From Xenoacremonium recifei (Eukaryota; Ascomycota; Sordariomycetes; Hypocreales; Nectriaceae), in assembly GCA_012184525.1 (NCBI GenBank), contig WOFQ01000016.1, forward strand, positions 186,001 to 250,000: DNA of 64,000 nt. The letters run 5' to 3'. The position numbers and the translations under genes are program-made. The notes below the pieces were generated by a model. The model was given only the letters and a program-made list of their open reading frames with translations, did not search any database and was not told the DNA's origin. Positions 47,566 to 59,339 of the stretch are shown one piece after another; position 1 is the first letter of the stretch, and every line of letters begins with the position of its first letter.

Positions 47566-50361
47566 CGGAGGCTAGCTATCACCAGAGCTTCGAGGGCCTG
47601 GTATTTGAAATGCAGATCAAATGGTTGAGATGCGTGAGTTTAAAGTCTATCGGCAAGTCTCACCGAAGAGCTATCTCAGAGCTATCGCTAGATCCGGTGG
47701 AGAGGGGTTTAGTGAGACTCGGTATATAAGCTTTGAGAAAGACGAAGACAAAGTGAACGAATGCGGAAAGCTTTCTGAGTGGTTCAGGAATTTTTTCAAA
47801 GACTGATATCAGCTCATTGTATCCGAGTTCTTTTTATTCAATCTCGGCGTCGTCGTTCGGTGCTCCTTTGCGCAGGCACTTTTTCGCGTCATGACGCCAT
47901 TGAAGATGAAAACGACCTAGTCGAGGGGTTGACTGCGGGAACTAATCAGGAGGTAGGAAAGCGTTCACTCGAATTCGCGTCGTCCTCCTCAAATCCCGAT
48001 GGCAAGCTGGGCGCGTACAAGGGAACGATCAAGCACCCAACACGGCGGATCGGCGGACTTTCTTGCTGTCATAGAGCTCGAAGGTTGCTAGAGACTTCTA
48101 GCGCGACCCCTGCTTGAGGTTATTCGGCATAGACGTTTGAGGCGCTGGCGGGAGGCGCTGGCGGGAGGCGTCGTGGCTGGAACAATGCTGGACGGGATGT
48201 AGGAAAAGTTGAAGAAAGAGAAGATGATGCTCCTGAATGGCTGCGGGAGGCTTTTCATGGCTGATTGCCTGATGAAGGGAAGGACCCCTGAGAGAAAAAA
48301 GCAGGCACAGGTGGCATTCACCAGCCACGGTTCAGCCACAGGGTCAGTCTGAGAAGGAAGCAGGCACAGTTCAAGAGTTTTTCTAATCGAACTTCCCGAA
48401 CCAACCCTTCGGTCATTCTCATCTCAAAAGTCTGCTTCTGCTTTCGCTTATCTGAGAGGCTTTGTCCATGTACCATTGCCCCAGATTCTTTGACAAGGGC
48501 CAGCTGCATGCCGTGTGTGGCACACTTACATGCTGCAAGAGTGGTAACACCACTGCCTCGTCACAGTGCAGGGTGACGGGAGGGCATGAATCTCGGACTG
48601 ACACCCAGAAGATCGTCAGGATAGTTTCATGATATTGCCGAATCTACGTCAGTCGTCTCCGAATCGATGCCTCGTATGTACGATAATCACATTCTTTGCT
48701 CCGGACGATTCCTCAACGCCGAGATCCCGGTGGTCCGCGGCTATTCGCAGATCTAGAAACCGTAACGAAGGGACGCCCAGGAGCCGCACAGCAGCAGCAT
48801 CGATCCAGCTGCCGGCCCAAAGGGGACATGCAAGAAAGAGGCCAAAAGGCTGAGTGGGGAGGCTCACGAGCCGACGAGTTCCTGACATGCGATCAGCCCG
48901 TCCCGAAGATCCCACGCAGCCAAGCTTGTGAATGCCGACACGTCGCTGCTTTTGCAATCTCAAAGAACGGTGAGTCACCTGAGTTCTCTGGCAATCTCGT
49001 TCACCTTGGGCTGGGCCAGGAGGATCTGCGGGGGACGGCGAGCTAGTGCAGCTGAGCGAGGCGCAATGAGACAGTTTGGCACCTCAACAAGATTACATAA
49101 CTTTCAACATTTTGTAGGACCCTTGTCGCTCTCACCGAGACATGGGGAAGTGCAAGCGCAGGCCAATTGGTCGACAATGCGAAGAGCACAATTGCGCCAG
49201 CCCCTGAGCAGCAACATGATCAGAAACAACCACAGAAGAATCGCAGCAGTGGGATGAGCTTCTCGAGCCTATGAGAGCTTCGTCCCTCACGGAGAATGTC
49301 CGTCACCCAGGCTGCTAAAGCAGCGAGACTCCACTGCCAGGTCTATCTGACGATGGATCCCCAGTCAAGCTTCCCAGCCCAGAGAGTTCCCGTTGCGGTC
49401 CCACGATGGTGCATGTCAAGTTGCTACACAAGCTGTCGTCAATGGCGCCACCATGAGCCTCGGCGGCACTTTGCGACGATACGTTTGCAGGTTGCGAGAT
49501 AAGAGTTGGGCCATGCTTTGAAGATACGAGTCCCGACGGAAAGCAGCGTGTTCAGGAATGGGCCAAGCTCAACCACCAGATTGCGCGGTGAGTCCTCGAC
49601 GCTCCCCAAGTTCTGGAATCTCGCTTAAATCACATAGTCTCACTCCCGGGACGAGGCTCCCCGATGCCGTGCTTGCTTCGAATTCTGGCCGCCTCATGAC
49701 CTGGAGAGGATCACGGGGGTGGGAAGTGCTAGCAGCATGGGGACAGGGGGGTCGACGGGGAATCTGGCTGGACGGTCCCGGCGTTCATTGGATCTCAGCA
49801 GGGTTGAATGCTGCGCCTGCGGGGATCCAGGGCGGCCAACATCCGAGTGCCTGAGAGACGGATCATGATGAGACGGACTGACACCGTCCCCGTGATCAAT
49901 TGACGAGGTGGGAGGCATCTCGAGCTGCCAGACCTGCTGCTAATTGCTCCAGAGCGCCACGTCGCAGAGTCACACAATCTCAGGAACGGGGGGTCCAAAG
50001 CTAGACCTGGTCTCCCGTCCCGCCAACAACTATATTTACCGATAACATCCCCCCCGATCTGCCTGCCTTACCGCCCTATCTGATCACCCCTCCAATTCAA
50101 CAGCTCTCAACAATTTCTGTTGTCTCCTCCTTGTCCTTGTTCTCGCTTATCTACCTGACTTAAGAATGCAAGCTTCCATCCGTGCCTATTAAATCGTCCC
50201 CCTCGGTCCCTTTTCTCCCGTTGCCAATTGAACCTACCGACCATTGCGTGCCCGTCCGTCTGAAGCTACCGTTGGAGCTTATCACCGCCACAACTCACTG
50301 ACACCACCTGACTCTCATCTTCACAACAACATCAACACAACCCTCACCACAACCACCCAAG
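47566..50361. other. Large intergenic region, no gene recognised
   Basis: 2.8 kb. Many short frames, none over 143 codons and none with a domain. The last about 300 bp, C/T-rich with CAACA runs before 50362, is the promoter/leader of the next gene. A small direct repeat lies at 48139-48170. Confidence 0.5.
48139..48170 (+). repeat. 13-nt tandem repeat, about 2.4 copies
   Basis: Two full copies and one partial copy of the unit GAGGCGCTGGCGG in tandem in non-coding sequence. No function is apparent; a slippage product. Confidence 0.7.
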
Positions 50362-51033
50362 ATGTCCAGAATCACCGCCCCCGTCTCAAAACTGTCTCGC
50401 ACCTTCGGCACCGCTTCGTCGCGGTCGGGTATCATCGAGGCCCAGCGCTCTACTGGAGCCAGGCTCATGCCCAAGTACGACGAGCTCCTCCGCAGCCGCC
50501 GAAGCTCAGAGCAGCACACCGACGTAAGTGTTTCTCTCAATTCATGAAGGCATCCCAAAGCTGACCAAGATCGCCAGTCCTCCCGCCATCTCTACACCGC
50601 CCATCGCCCTACCCCCCAGCCCTCTCTCGCCAACCGCTCCCGGCCCCTGATGCAGACCTTCTCCTCGGCCTCGTCCGCCGCGCCCACCGCCAACCTGGAC
50701 GCTGCCGTGCTTCCGGACATCCACGAGATCACGCTGCCCGAGGGCCTCCCCCGCATGCCCCTGCTGCCCGACAACTACACCACCCACTACGCCCAGGAGG
50801 CCCCCGAGACTCCCAGCGTCGCGGGCACCATCGTCGCCTCCAATCCGGACGTTGTCGTCGCCGGCGCTCCCCTCGCTTCCATTGAGGGCGTCAGCATCGA
50901 CGGCGTCGAGCTCAAGTTCGCCCACGACAACGTCCCTCCCGCTGAGGGCCGCGAGGACGGCGGCTCCTGGGGTGATGTGCTGCGGGGTATGGTCGACAAT
51001 GCCCTGTTCAGCGCGCCCAAGAAAACCGCCTGA
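50362..51033 (+). CDS. Unknown protein, possibly mitochondrial
   Basis: Exons 50362-50523 and 50578-51033 (54-nt intron, phase 0) give 205 residues. The N-terminal 50 residues are rich in Arg, Ser and Thr and nearly without acidic residues (MSRITAPVSKLSRTFGTASS), like a mitochondrial presequence. The middle is Pro-rich (HEITLPEGLPRMPLLPDNY), and a Val/Ala-rich repeat-like part follows (NPDVVVAGAPLASIEGVSIDGVELKF). No known domain is recognised. A good leader (CAACATCAACACAACC type) precedes the ATG, supporting expression. Function is not assigned. Confidence 0.75.
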
Positions 51034-51524
51034 TCCGAGATCCCGTGCGGGGGACGGACGTCTGTTATGACAAACATGGGATGCTTTTAAGGGGCGGGTT
51101 TGCTTAAGCGTTTTAAGGGTGTGATTTTATCGCAGCGGTTCTATGTATCGAATATCTTTTAATGTCCGCTTGCATGCCTACCAAGCTGCCAGCTGCTACT
51201 GGCTCTTCACGATACCAGGGTTCTATTTCATCAAAGGTCACGCTCCTTTGGGACGAGGGATTGTTACATAGCTGATGCACACTTGACGATGGCTCAATGT
51301 GAAGTGTCAAATTCCAATTTCTGTTGACCTAATCTAAGCTTGCGATGTCGAGTCCTCAATCCGTGTGATGTGTGTGTTGGTGATTTTTTTGTTACTGATT
51401 ACTTGGTATCATCTCTCATAAGTGGTGCTTTGCATACATCCTCGACCCTACAAACTGCAGTATGCGTTTTACCCCCAAATCCTCCCAGTACACTAATCCG
51501 TCCCGTCCTCCTGATTCCATGCAA
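51034..51524. other. Convergent 3' flanks
   Basis: 491 bp between the unknown protein and the RAE1 stop. It probably contains both 3' UTRs. No further feature is seen. Confidence 0.6.
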
Positions 51525-52648
51525 TTACCGCTTTTTCATAGAAGGTCGGGGCTTGCACTCATCAGCATTAACGGGGTGCAGCATGACCTTGATGGGGTAA
51601 TTCTGGGTGTTGTGCTGGTATCCCTTGCTCCAGTCGTAGCTAACGGCGTAGGCAAAGATGGAACCAGTCTTGTTGAAGGTGGTTGCCGTGATGCTGCCGC
51701 CGACGTTGGGGTATCCCTTGAGGCGGTGCTTGGCGTCCTTGTCCCAGAAATGGAACGTGCCGTCGGAGCCCGCGGTGCTGAAGGTGCCGTGGACGGGGTG
51801 GAAGGAGATGTCGTTGACGGCGTAGACGTTGGTGACGCTGTTGGCCGGGGGATCACGGTGGCACTTGAAGGAGAAGTTGGAGCTCGAGTCCTTGTCCTCG
51901 ACGTACTGAATCGCGCAGCGGCCCTCGATGCTGCCAATAGCAAAGCCCGCCGAGTCGGTGAAGCACGAGACAACGCGCGTCTGCCACTTGAGGGGGCTCT
52001 GCAGCGTCTTGTAGAACTTGGTCGGGTCCTTGAGGTTGATGACGTTGATGTAGCGGTCGGCCGTGCCAACCACGCACAGGTTGTCGCGCACGTCCATGGT
52101 GTAGACGCGCTCCTGGCAGTTAACCGTTGCGGCTGGGCCTTGCTGGCGGAGGTCCCAGTACTTGACCGTCTTGTCCCACGAGCCCGAGATCACCATAGGG
52201 CCGTTACCGCTATCAAAAAAGCGCACGGCACGAACGGGCTGGTCGTGCGTGCCGACCACGATGTCCTGCTGCGAGGCCAGGTCGCAGACCTTGACGTTCT
52301 TGTCGGCGCCAGCGGAGGCCACCTTGGTGCCGTCCTAGAAGACTGTTAGTTAACCTACACTCAACGCTTGGCCTGACATAGAAGACGTACCTTGGAGAAG
52401 TCGACGTTCAGCACGGGCTGGCTGTGCTCGTAGGCATGGCGGCCTTGGCTCTGCCCGTTCTGGGCAATTTCGTAGATGCGGACCTTGTTATCCCAGCTCG
52501 ACACGGCCAGGAAGTCGGGGCCGTTGGGCGCCGGCGAGAAGGCAAGGTCGGAGATGCTATCGGTGGGGGGGTCGGAGAGCGCTACATCGGACTTGAGGTC
52601 GCCAACAGTGTTACTGGGCGTGGCCGCCGCTGCGCCGAAGAGCGACAT
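51525..52648 (-). CDS. RAE1: mRNA export WD40 protein RAE1/Gle2
   Basis: Exons 52648-52391 and 52334-51525 with a 56-nt intron give 355 residues, the usual size. It is a seven-bladed WD40 propeller: SISDLAFSP, FLAVSSWDNKVRIYEI, KVASAGADKNVKVCDL, MVISGSWDKTVKYWDL, and later YINVINLKD and GTFSTAGSDGTFHFWDKD. The conserved IGSIEGRCAIQYVED and the C-terminal NTQNYPIKVMLHPVNADECKP-type end are diagnostic of Rae1/Gle2. The protein docks at the nuclear pore through NUP98-type partners and helps mRNA export; in other organisms it also acts in spindle assembly. The gene faces a GC-rich divergent promoter upstream. Confidence 0.96.
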
Positions 52649-55324
52649 GGTTGATAGAGGTCGAGGAGGCGGTTAGGAAAGGATTTCGTGGGAAATTCGC
52701 GGGCGCTTGGGTGTCGCGACAGCCGCAGCGCAGAGGAGCGACGACTCAATGTCTGGTATCGTCTGCAGGTGCTCTCGCAGCGCAAAATGTGGTCGTTGCT
52801 TCAACCACCGCGAGCTGCTCTCGCCGTCGTCGTCGTCGTGGGAGACTTTAAGAAAGAAGTCCACGTCCAGGCACGAAGGCAACGCTCCAGCCTTCTCGAC
52901 GCCACGCTCCCATTGGCTGCCCTGGCCACCTTCAGCGCGCGAACCCGCCCGCCCGCGCCACAGCTGGGGCCCCACCTCAGCACCAGCCACACCCGCAGTG
53001 GCTCCTCATAAAAATTTCACAGCTCCAGCAAGCTTCTTCTTTCTCTTCTTCTCTTCTCTCCAACCCACCCCCTCGCTCAACAAATCGCCATTCGAAGCTC
53101 ACACACAGAGACACGTGCCTCCTGCAGCGTCTCCTCACGCTTTGGGAGAAAGTCCCCGGACGCGCTCTTTAGAGCCCTGCGGAAACGCGCCGCCATAGAA
53201 GCAGTGCGGCTGACCTCGGCGCCCAGGCCCTCCCCGCGCACCGGCCCTGCCTCTCCGCTACATCTGCTCGTTGCGCGCTGTCACGACGTGCCCCGACCTC
53301 CCTTCGGACGCTATGGATGAAGATACGAGTCCGAGCCGAGGGTGGGAGAGGGTGACGCTCGCGGTGGTGTGCGCGGGTGGATGGTGGGCAGACGTTTGGT
53401 GGGTGTGGGTGCGGCGTCGGGAGCCGAGGATTTGTTGTCGAGGTTGATAGGTATGCGATTGCCTCGTGTCAAAGCGAGGTTACTCAATGGGGCTCATTCT
53501 TGAGGCGAGGGGGTGCGGTTCAGCACTTGTCGCGGTTCTGGGACGGGTGTTTTTTCCCTACTTTTTACACTCTGGATCTTCCTACGGGTAGATCTTGGGA
53601 GAAGACACTCGGCCTAGAGCTGAGATGGGTCAGAGTTCTACATGATGAAGACAATATTAGAGTCAAGCACTGAGTCGGGACAAGATCCTGACGTTGCGGA
53701 GACACAATATTTTATGTCAACTGATCAACTCTGACCATCTCGGGTCTTCCATTTGCTCTGTTCTAGAAAGGTAGTCGTAGACTCGCTCTACTTTGACGAC
53801 ATGTCTCAAATCAGCAAGTGCTTGGTTTGAGGACAAGTTGGAGAAGCCTCTTCGAGTTAGAGTGATGTAACATGGCTACACACCAAGTGATGCCTCTTCA
53901 GTCCAATCAGGAGTTGAATCTTTAGGAAGGCTTGTATACTCGATAGCCGTCAGAAGCAAGAGGTTGTGTCTTACCATGATCCTCGGCTCTGGGTTGCATG
54001 CATCTCGATCAGCGTCGACGTTGACCAATTTAGCCAGTCACATCTCACCAAGGATGTAGCTACCGCATGCGCCTTGTAAGGAATCACATAGCGCAGAGCA
54101 CGGCCGATCAAGTCTGTTAAACCAGTCACCAGTAGCCCAGCAAAAGGGCCTCACCCAGAAAGAGGCAAAAGCTGAAGCCATCACGAGTCCCGGCTCGCAC
54201 GCCCAATGACAGCACCGCATGATGACAGACGTCGTGTCCACGAGCCAAACAGAAGAGTCAATCGTGTTGCTTCGGCGGCCGTGAACCAGCGACCTGGCCA
54301 GCCTGCACGGCAATTGGACCAGCGCCAGAAGACTCTCGCGGGACGTCACAGGGCAGGGCGTCCTAGTGCCGCCAATCCGGGGACTCGGCACTACACCCAT
54401 TTGTAAGAGACCGCAGAGGGACCTGAGACACTTCCCACGAACCTCTCTTCCTGATCCCAGGGTAGTAGAAACTGGGGAGTGTTGGGATGTCACTCTACGA
54501 GTCAACACCAAACCCCAGCTGCTCCACGGGAATCGGCTCATCGAATCCTTCTGCACCCTCGCACGGCTCTCGGTCCGCCGCCGCACTTCTCAAACGCTCG
54601 TTCGCGGCACTTGTTCACTCACCCGCGGATACGCAGCGCTAGAGTCGCAGCGGCGAGGAAAAAAGCCTTTACTTTAGCCAGCGCTGGACCCATTTGTGAC
54701 AAGCCAGGGATGCGAAAGACGGGTGGGCTCGCGATGTGACGCTGCGCTCTCTGCCTTACGACTCCCAACAGAAAAATCCGAAATTTCCCTCTCTCTCTCG
54801 CCCTCTTGACGGTCAGACGTGATGAAGTCTTGCTGACAGGCCTGGAGTCAAACTCGGCGTGCGCCACCGAATCTCCCGCATGGCAAATGAGCGTGTCTTC
54901 TCCGCAACCTTATGCGTTGCTTCGCTGCCAATGGAATCTCGCATCTCCGTCTCCCCAGGTTTTGCCGGGGCCCTGCCAGGTACGGGCATCGCTAGCCAGG
55001 GGTGCCAGGGGTCTGTGGGTGTTAGTGGCTGGCCCAAGGATTCGAGGGGGAATCGCGGCAGACAGTCGACGACATTTGGGGCTGGCTTGGCTCGCTCGAA
55101 CGAGGTGGTTCGCAGGGTGGGATTGCGTGCCGTTTTAAGCATGTTCTTGGCTGCTCCTTTGGAAGGCAGTCCTTCTTGATCGTTGGTGTTGCGGTTGCTG
55201 CTACGCCTCCGTGACACCCCATTTCTTCTCTTCTTCTCGGCTGCCCCCTTTGCTTCTCAGAGGCAATCATCCTTCCATCCTTCTCTTCGTAATTGTCTTC
55301 GCGTGTGCCGGCCACTCTTCCACA
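52649..55324. other. Large intergenic region with an orphan leader-like segment
   Basis: 2.7 kb without a recognised gene. At about 53,005-53,090 a TATA-like ATAAAAATTT is followed by a long CT-rich tract (TTTCTCTTCTTCTCTTCTC), the usual look of a fungal core promoter and transcription start on the plus strand, yet no long frame follows. It may drive a non-coding transcript or the first exon of an unseen gene. Further on, 55,200-55,320 is the C/T-rich leader of the CFEM gene. Confidence 0.45.
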
Positions 55325-55837
55325 ATGCTGCTGTTGCTTCCCATCTTGCTCTTCGCCGCCACGGCCCTCTCCTCTTCCGAGGATGCCAACACCACCATCG
55401 CCGAGCTCCAGGCTTCGCTGCCCGCCTGCTCGCTCAACTGTATCGTCTCTGGCGCCGCTGCGCACGGCTGCTCTGTAGCCGACATCCCTTGCATGTGCGA
55501 CCAGCTGGAGGCCATGATCCAGACCGTCTCGCCTTGCCTCGTCAAGGCTGGCTGCAACCTGAGCGATATTACCAGTGCGTTCCCCGTCTTGTCGTCCGTG
55601 TATGTGTAAAGACAGAACACTTATATCTTGCGTGCAGATACGTCCATCATCGTCGACAAGATCTGCCAGGTCGAAGACGCGGCAACGAACTCCTCCGACG
55701 CCAATTCCACCACATCCGCAACCGCAACCTCATCGACCGCCGATGCCACCGCGTCGCCAGGTGCTGCGGCTCTCTTGCGCCATTCTTCGTGGGCGGGCGC
55801 TGCTGTCGCTGCCGCCGCTATGGCTGCCTTCTTTTGA
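55325..55837 (+). CDS. CFEM-domain, probably GPI-anchored surface protein
   Basis: Exons 55325-55574 and 55638-55837 (63-nt intron) give 149 residues. A short signal peptide (MLLLLPILLFAATAL) is followed by a CFEM domain with exactly eight cysteines: CSLNC, GCSVADIPCMC, SPC, GC and a final KIC encoded after the intron. The Asp in CSVADIPC is at the place of the haem-iron ligand of haem-binding CFEM proteins. A Ser/Thr/Ala-rich spacer and a hydrophobic C-terminus (WAGAAVAAAAMAAFF) indicate a GPI anchor. Roles in this family include haem/iron uptake, wall structure and host interaction. It is convergent with the next gene. Confidence 0.9.
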
Positions 55838-56215
55838 GGCTGGAAACAAATTCTGATGGGTGGCTTTGTTCTTGGGCGATGGCGTCGGAGTCTCATATAT
55901 CCACTACCTACCTTTTCCTCTTCGACGTGTATAAGGAGGTATCTGTCGCGGGTCGTTTGCTGTTCCTTGAAGGATGGGGTCTTGCTCGACGAGACATTTA
56001 AAAAAAAGGGCGTATTATTCTTCTTCGAAAGTCTATGTATATCATGAGCAGGTCTAATCAAAATACCACCGGTCTAATAAGATCGCGTCTTCTCGTCAAC
56101 CATGCATACATCGCCTCCTATCATCATCCGCATTAGTCCCTCGCAGTAAACGTCAGACGTACCAACCCTCGCATCTCGCACATTACCACAGCTGTAGAGT
56201 TATCTTCCTTCACGT
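55838..56215. other. Convergent 3' flanks
   Basis: 378 bp between the stop codons of the CFEM gene (plus) and the thioesterase-like gene (minus). It has an A-run near 56,000. No gene is recognised. Confidence 0.6.
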
Positions 56216-57299
56216 CTAAGGCCCAAACTTGCCCAACGCGCCCTGGCTGCCGCCATCAAACAGGCCTGCGAGCTCATCCAGGTTGTGGAACTGGCCCGCC
56301 AGCTCCATGCCCTTCCGTCGCTGCGCCTCAACTCTTCGCCAGTCCCAGTCACCGTCTACGGACAGATCAACATCCGAGACGTCAGCCGTCACATCGCCCA
56401 CCTGCTGCTCGCCGCTCATCCATCCGCCAGGTCGCTCCGGTAGGAGGCCTGCCTCGCCGAGCACAATAGCCGGGTTGACAGTAAAGCGTCCCAGCTTGAA
56501 GACGTACTTGCTCACAGCCGTGGCATGGATCTTCTTCTCCCAGCCTCCCGCCGCGTCCGCCGACCCGCGCTTGCGAGCCCGCGCAAACCGCTCGTCCAGC
56601 CATTCCGTCGGCCGCGCCGCGTTCTTGGGCATGAAGTGCGTGACGATGTAAATCCATTTGCGGTCCCAAGCAAGTACGCGACTCCACATCTCGAAGCCCT
56701 TGTAGGCTGAGATCTCCTTCTTGAAGCTGCACTCGACGGCGCCCAGCATGATGGACATGCCGCCGGGGACTGGCGCACCCGACTTAGGATCCAGCACGAG
56801 CTTGTACTTGGCGTTCTGCGCCAGGCGCGGAAGGGATGGGCGGAAGAGATAGGCCACGAGGTGCGTGCGCGAGACGTCGAGGTCGGAGAAGTACGTCGAG
56901 TTGGACTTGTGCATGTTGTAGTCGATCTCGAGGAGCGGCGTGTGCGCGGGTGTGATCATGGGCTTGAAGAGGGCTTTGGGGCCAAGTTTTGGGGACTTGC
57001 GGAGGAGCGAGTGGTAGTATATGGCGCGGAAGACGCGGTACTGCGGCTGTTAGCAGCTGAGAGTGATCGCAGAAGCGTAGGCAACGTACAGTCCATGCAA
57101 AGGGCATGTTCTTCCAGTTGAAGATAATAAACAGAAGCAGTAGGATCCGCGACGTCCGTCCTGGACCCGTGAGGAACGACTCGATCACTTGCTTCCACTT
57201 GACGCGCCAGGCAGCGTAGCCCATCGACGCAACTGTCAAGGGCGCAAGGACGGGCACTATGAGCGAGAAGCCGCCCATTTTGCTGGCCGCGGATGCCAT
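56216..57299 (-). CDS. THEM6-like hotdog/thioesterase-fold membrane protein
   Basis: Exons 57299-57090 and 57040-56216 give 344 residues; the alternative acceptor six bases earlier in transcription (exon from 57046) adds Pro-Gln. One or two N-terminal membrane segments (FSLIVPVLAPLTVASMGYAA; ILLLLFIIFNW) are followed by a hotdog-like domain starting at about 110, with the THEM6 hallmark EIDYNMHKSNSTYFSDLDVS in place of the usual catalytic loop. Such proteins are often annotated as 'capsule polysaccharide biosynthesis' in fungi, a label not supported by the sequence. A membrane-bound acyl-CoA thioesterase-fold role is more likely, but catalysis is not shown. Confidence 0.82.
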
Positions 57300-58299
57300 G
57301 GCGAGATGTCTATAGTCCTCTTGGTCTGCGGTACGTCGCTATTCGGTATTGAGAAGGGGGAATTACTCAGGAGGCGCACTATCAGAAAGGTAGACCGCAG
57401 ATGTGAAGCTGCGAAAAGTGCACGGCGCAGCAAATCCCAATGACGCCAGACAGAAAGGATCGTAGGATAGGCGATGGCAAAGCGACTGTATTCACCGTCG
57501 TCGCGTATCAACCGCAAAACATGCACCGTCAAAAGATTAAAGGAGCGACTGTTGCTAACTGAAGAACTTATCAAGGCGTAGGAATTGAGGTCGATCAATG
57601 GCGAGCCGAGGCCCAGCCCCTTGCGGTGGAGTCCGCGGGGACCCTTAACAGTCGAAGGTCAAGAAATGTTGGGATCTCGGGAGGATCGGGGCCCCGTGAG
57701 AGTCTAGCTGACATTGAAAAGTCCGACGGAGACACGGAGGCGGAGAGACAAGTAGAAGGGGATGCCGTCTTTTATATACTTGTCCCCGAAAAGGCAGCAA
57801 TCGACAACAATGGAGGGGAATTGGAAAGTGAGAGAGCGAGGTCGTGTTAGAGGGTTGCAGTTGACCTGCCATCAGCTTACATCACCCATCTGTCGTGTAA
57901 GTCAACGCTGACGATAGATGCACAACGGTCCAGTAGCACAGCATAGAACTGACTGACTATGTTTTAAATGGATAAGCATTAGACTTAAGTTAATCTTTTC
58001 ATACAACCTTATCTGACCTACACGAAAGGAAGACTCGTATTGAGAGAGCGTGTGATATTTGCAAAAGTCTGCTAGTCTTTCCTGCTACCCTAAAGCATTC
58101 AGCTTCAACACAACTTGGGCTGATGTTGGCCACTCCCTCTCATCTCGAGTATTATAAATAATGACTAGACTTTCATTACCCCTTCTGCCATTTGTAACGT
58201 CGGATTCATTTGGCCTAGTGAGGCTGTTCTTGTTTTTGAGATCTGTGACTGTTTGGCCAGCTGCATAGTACTCTTTACGGAGATCCACATCCAGCAATC
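57300..58299. other. Intergenic, no protein gene recognised
   Basis: 1 kb. Contains the promoter of the thioesterase-like gene and, from about 57,900, AT-rich sequence before the tRNA pair. Short frames have no motif. Confidence 0.5.
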
Positions 58300-58388
58300 G
58301 GGCGAATGGTTTAGTGGTATAATACTCCCTTAGCATCTTTCGAGCTGCAACCTTGGGAGTGGTCCAGGGTTCGATTCCCTGTTCGTCC
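58300..58388 (+). tRNA. tRNA-Ala(AGC), copy 1, with intron
   Basis: The cloverleaf can be drawn by eye. The acceptor stem GGGCGAA pairs with TTCGTCC, including a G3-T70 wobble, the classic alanine identity element. The anticodon stem is CTCCC/GGGAG with loop TTAGCA plus T, giving anticodon AGC, as in yeast tRNA-Ala. The T arm is CAGGG-TTCGATT-CCCTG. An 18-nt intron sits after position 37. The D arm has the usual TTAGTGGTA form. The body is identical to copy 2 at 58421; only the intron differs. Confidence 0.88.
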
Positions 58389-58420
58389 AGCTTGGTCTTA
58401 GGCCTGAGCACCCTCCATTC

Positions 58421-58512
58421 GGGCGAATGGTTTAGTGGTATAATACTCCCTTAGCATGTCCTTTCATAGGCCTGATCTGGGAGTGGTCCAGGGTTCGATT
58501 CCCTGTTCGTCC
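58421..58512 (+). tRNA. tRNA-Ala(AGC), copy 2, with intron
   Basis: Same mature sequence as copy 1, 32 nt downstream of it. Anticodon AGC; the G3-T70 pair supports alanine identity. The intron after position 37 is 21 nt and unrelated in sequence to the 18-nt intron of copy 1. The same upstream base (C before GGGCGAA) and a downstream C/T-run follow. Both copies should be transcribed by RNA polymerase III from internal A and B boxes (TTAGTGGTA; GGTTCGATTCC). Confidence 0.88.
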
Positions 58513-59339
58513 AAACCTGGTGGTTTAACTCCACTGTTATATCCAAATTTTTTGCTGCCTCTACCTTGTAGCTTGTAACTGAAGACCTGATCCCTTCCTT
58601 GTCGGGGTCATGAGTTGAATAAGAACAGCGTGGCTTTATCCATTTCTTTCTTTTTGCTTCTGCTTCTTCCCATCATTGCGGAAAGCCTCGAACAGACCCA
58701 TGCAGGGCACTTTGGGAAAGGTGAATAAGATAGTTTGCTAGACAAACGATACCTGGAGGTTTAGAAAGGTTGAAAGAATTTGACCATTAATTCTGAAGAG
58801 TTCACTCTATCAGCAATATGGGCCAGTGTCAAATGCTGATGCTTACTACCTTACCTAACTGGACGCGGTGTAAATCATAGCCACTTGCCTTGAGTCTCCC
58901 TCTTCCTAGCATACCTAGGACCTTCCAGTAGTGAACTCAGATTAAGCTACTCATTCTCGAATGATCTGGAACGAACTCATCTATAACTCAAGAAACTGGA
59001 ACCATATAATGAGTAAAGAGGTATTGAGTCAGACCGGAAAAGTAACTTTCTATAATATACCTTAAATCATATAACTAGTGTGATTGGAAAGAATATGACT
59101 CTAGGACCCTGGTGATCCTATATAGTTTAGAAATTCAAAGTTAAGACGACATGAATATGCTTCGGGAGCGAATCACCCATCCTTTGGGTCGAAGGTGAGG
59201 TTATAAGAAGAGGTGAATCCCCATACGCGAGGATTTTTCTTCCCCCATTCTTTTCGTCTTCACTCAAACTCGTGACTACCTCGATCTCAAGCCTGCAACA
59301 TCTCTGTTTGGCGATTCAGACTAAGACGATCGTATCAAG
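58513..59339. other. Intergenic and duplicated promoter of 2EXR gene 1
   Basis: 827 bp. The last about 400 bp (from about 58,930) is clearly similar to 60,735-61,139, upstream of the second 2EXR gene, including an identical 25-nt block at 59027-59051. This marks the left end of the tandem duplication. No gene is seen. Confidence 0.7.

Noticed and set aside
48139..48170. CRISPR-like or regulatory repeat
   Set aside because: Only 2.4 direct copies with no spacers; a simple slippage repeat in a eukaryotic genome.
51462..52349. 295-codon plus-strand frame over RAE1
   Set aside because: Antisense shadow of the WD40 gene; low-complexity Val/Gly/Asp-rich with no domain.
58300..58512. tRNA-Pro or tRNA-Gly identity
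   Set aside because: The D arm resembles those tRNAs, but the CTCCC-TTAGCA-T loop gives anticodon AGC and the G3-T70 pair is an alanine determinant.
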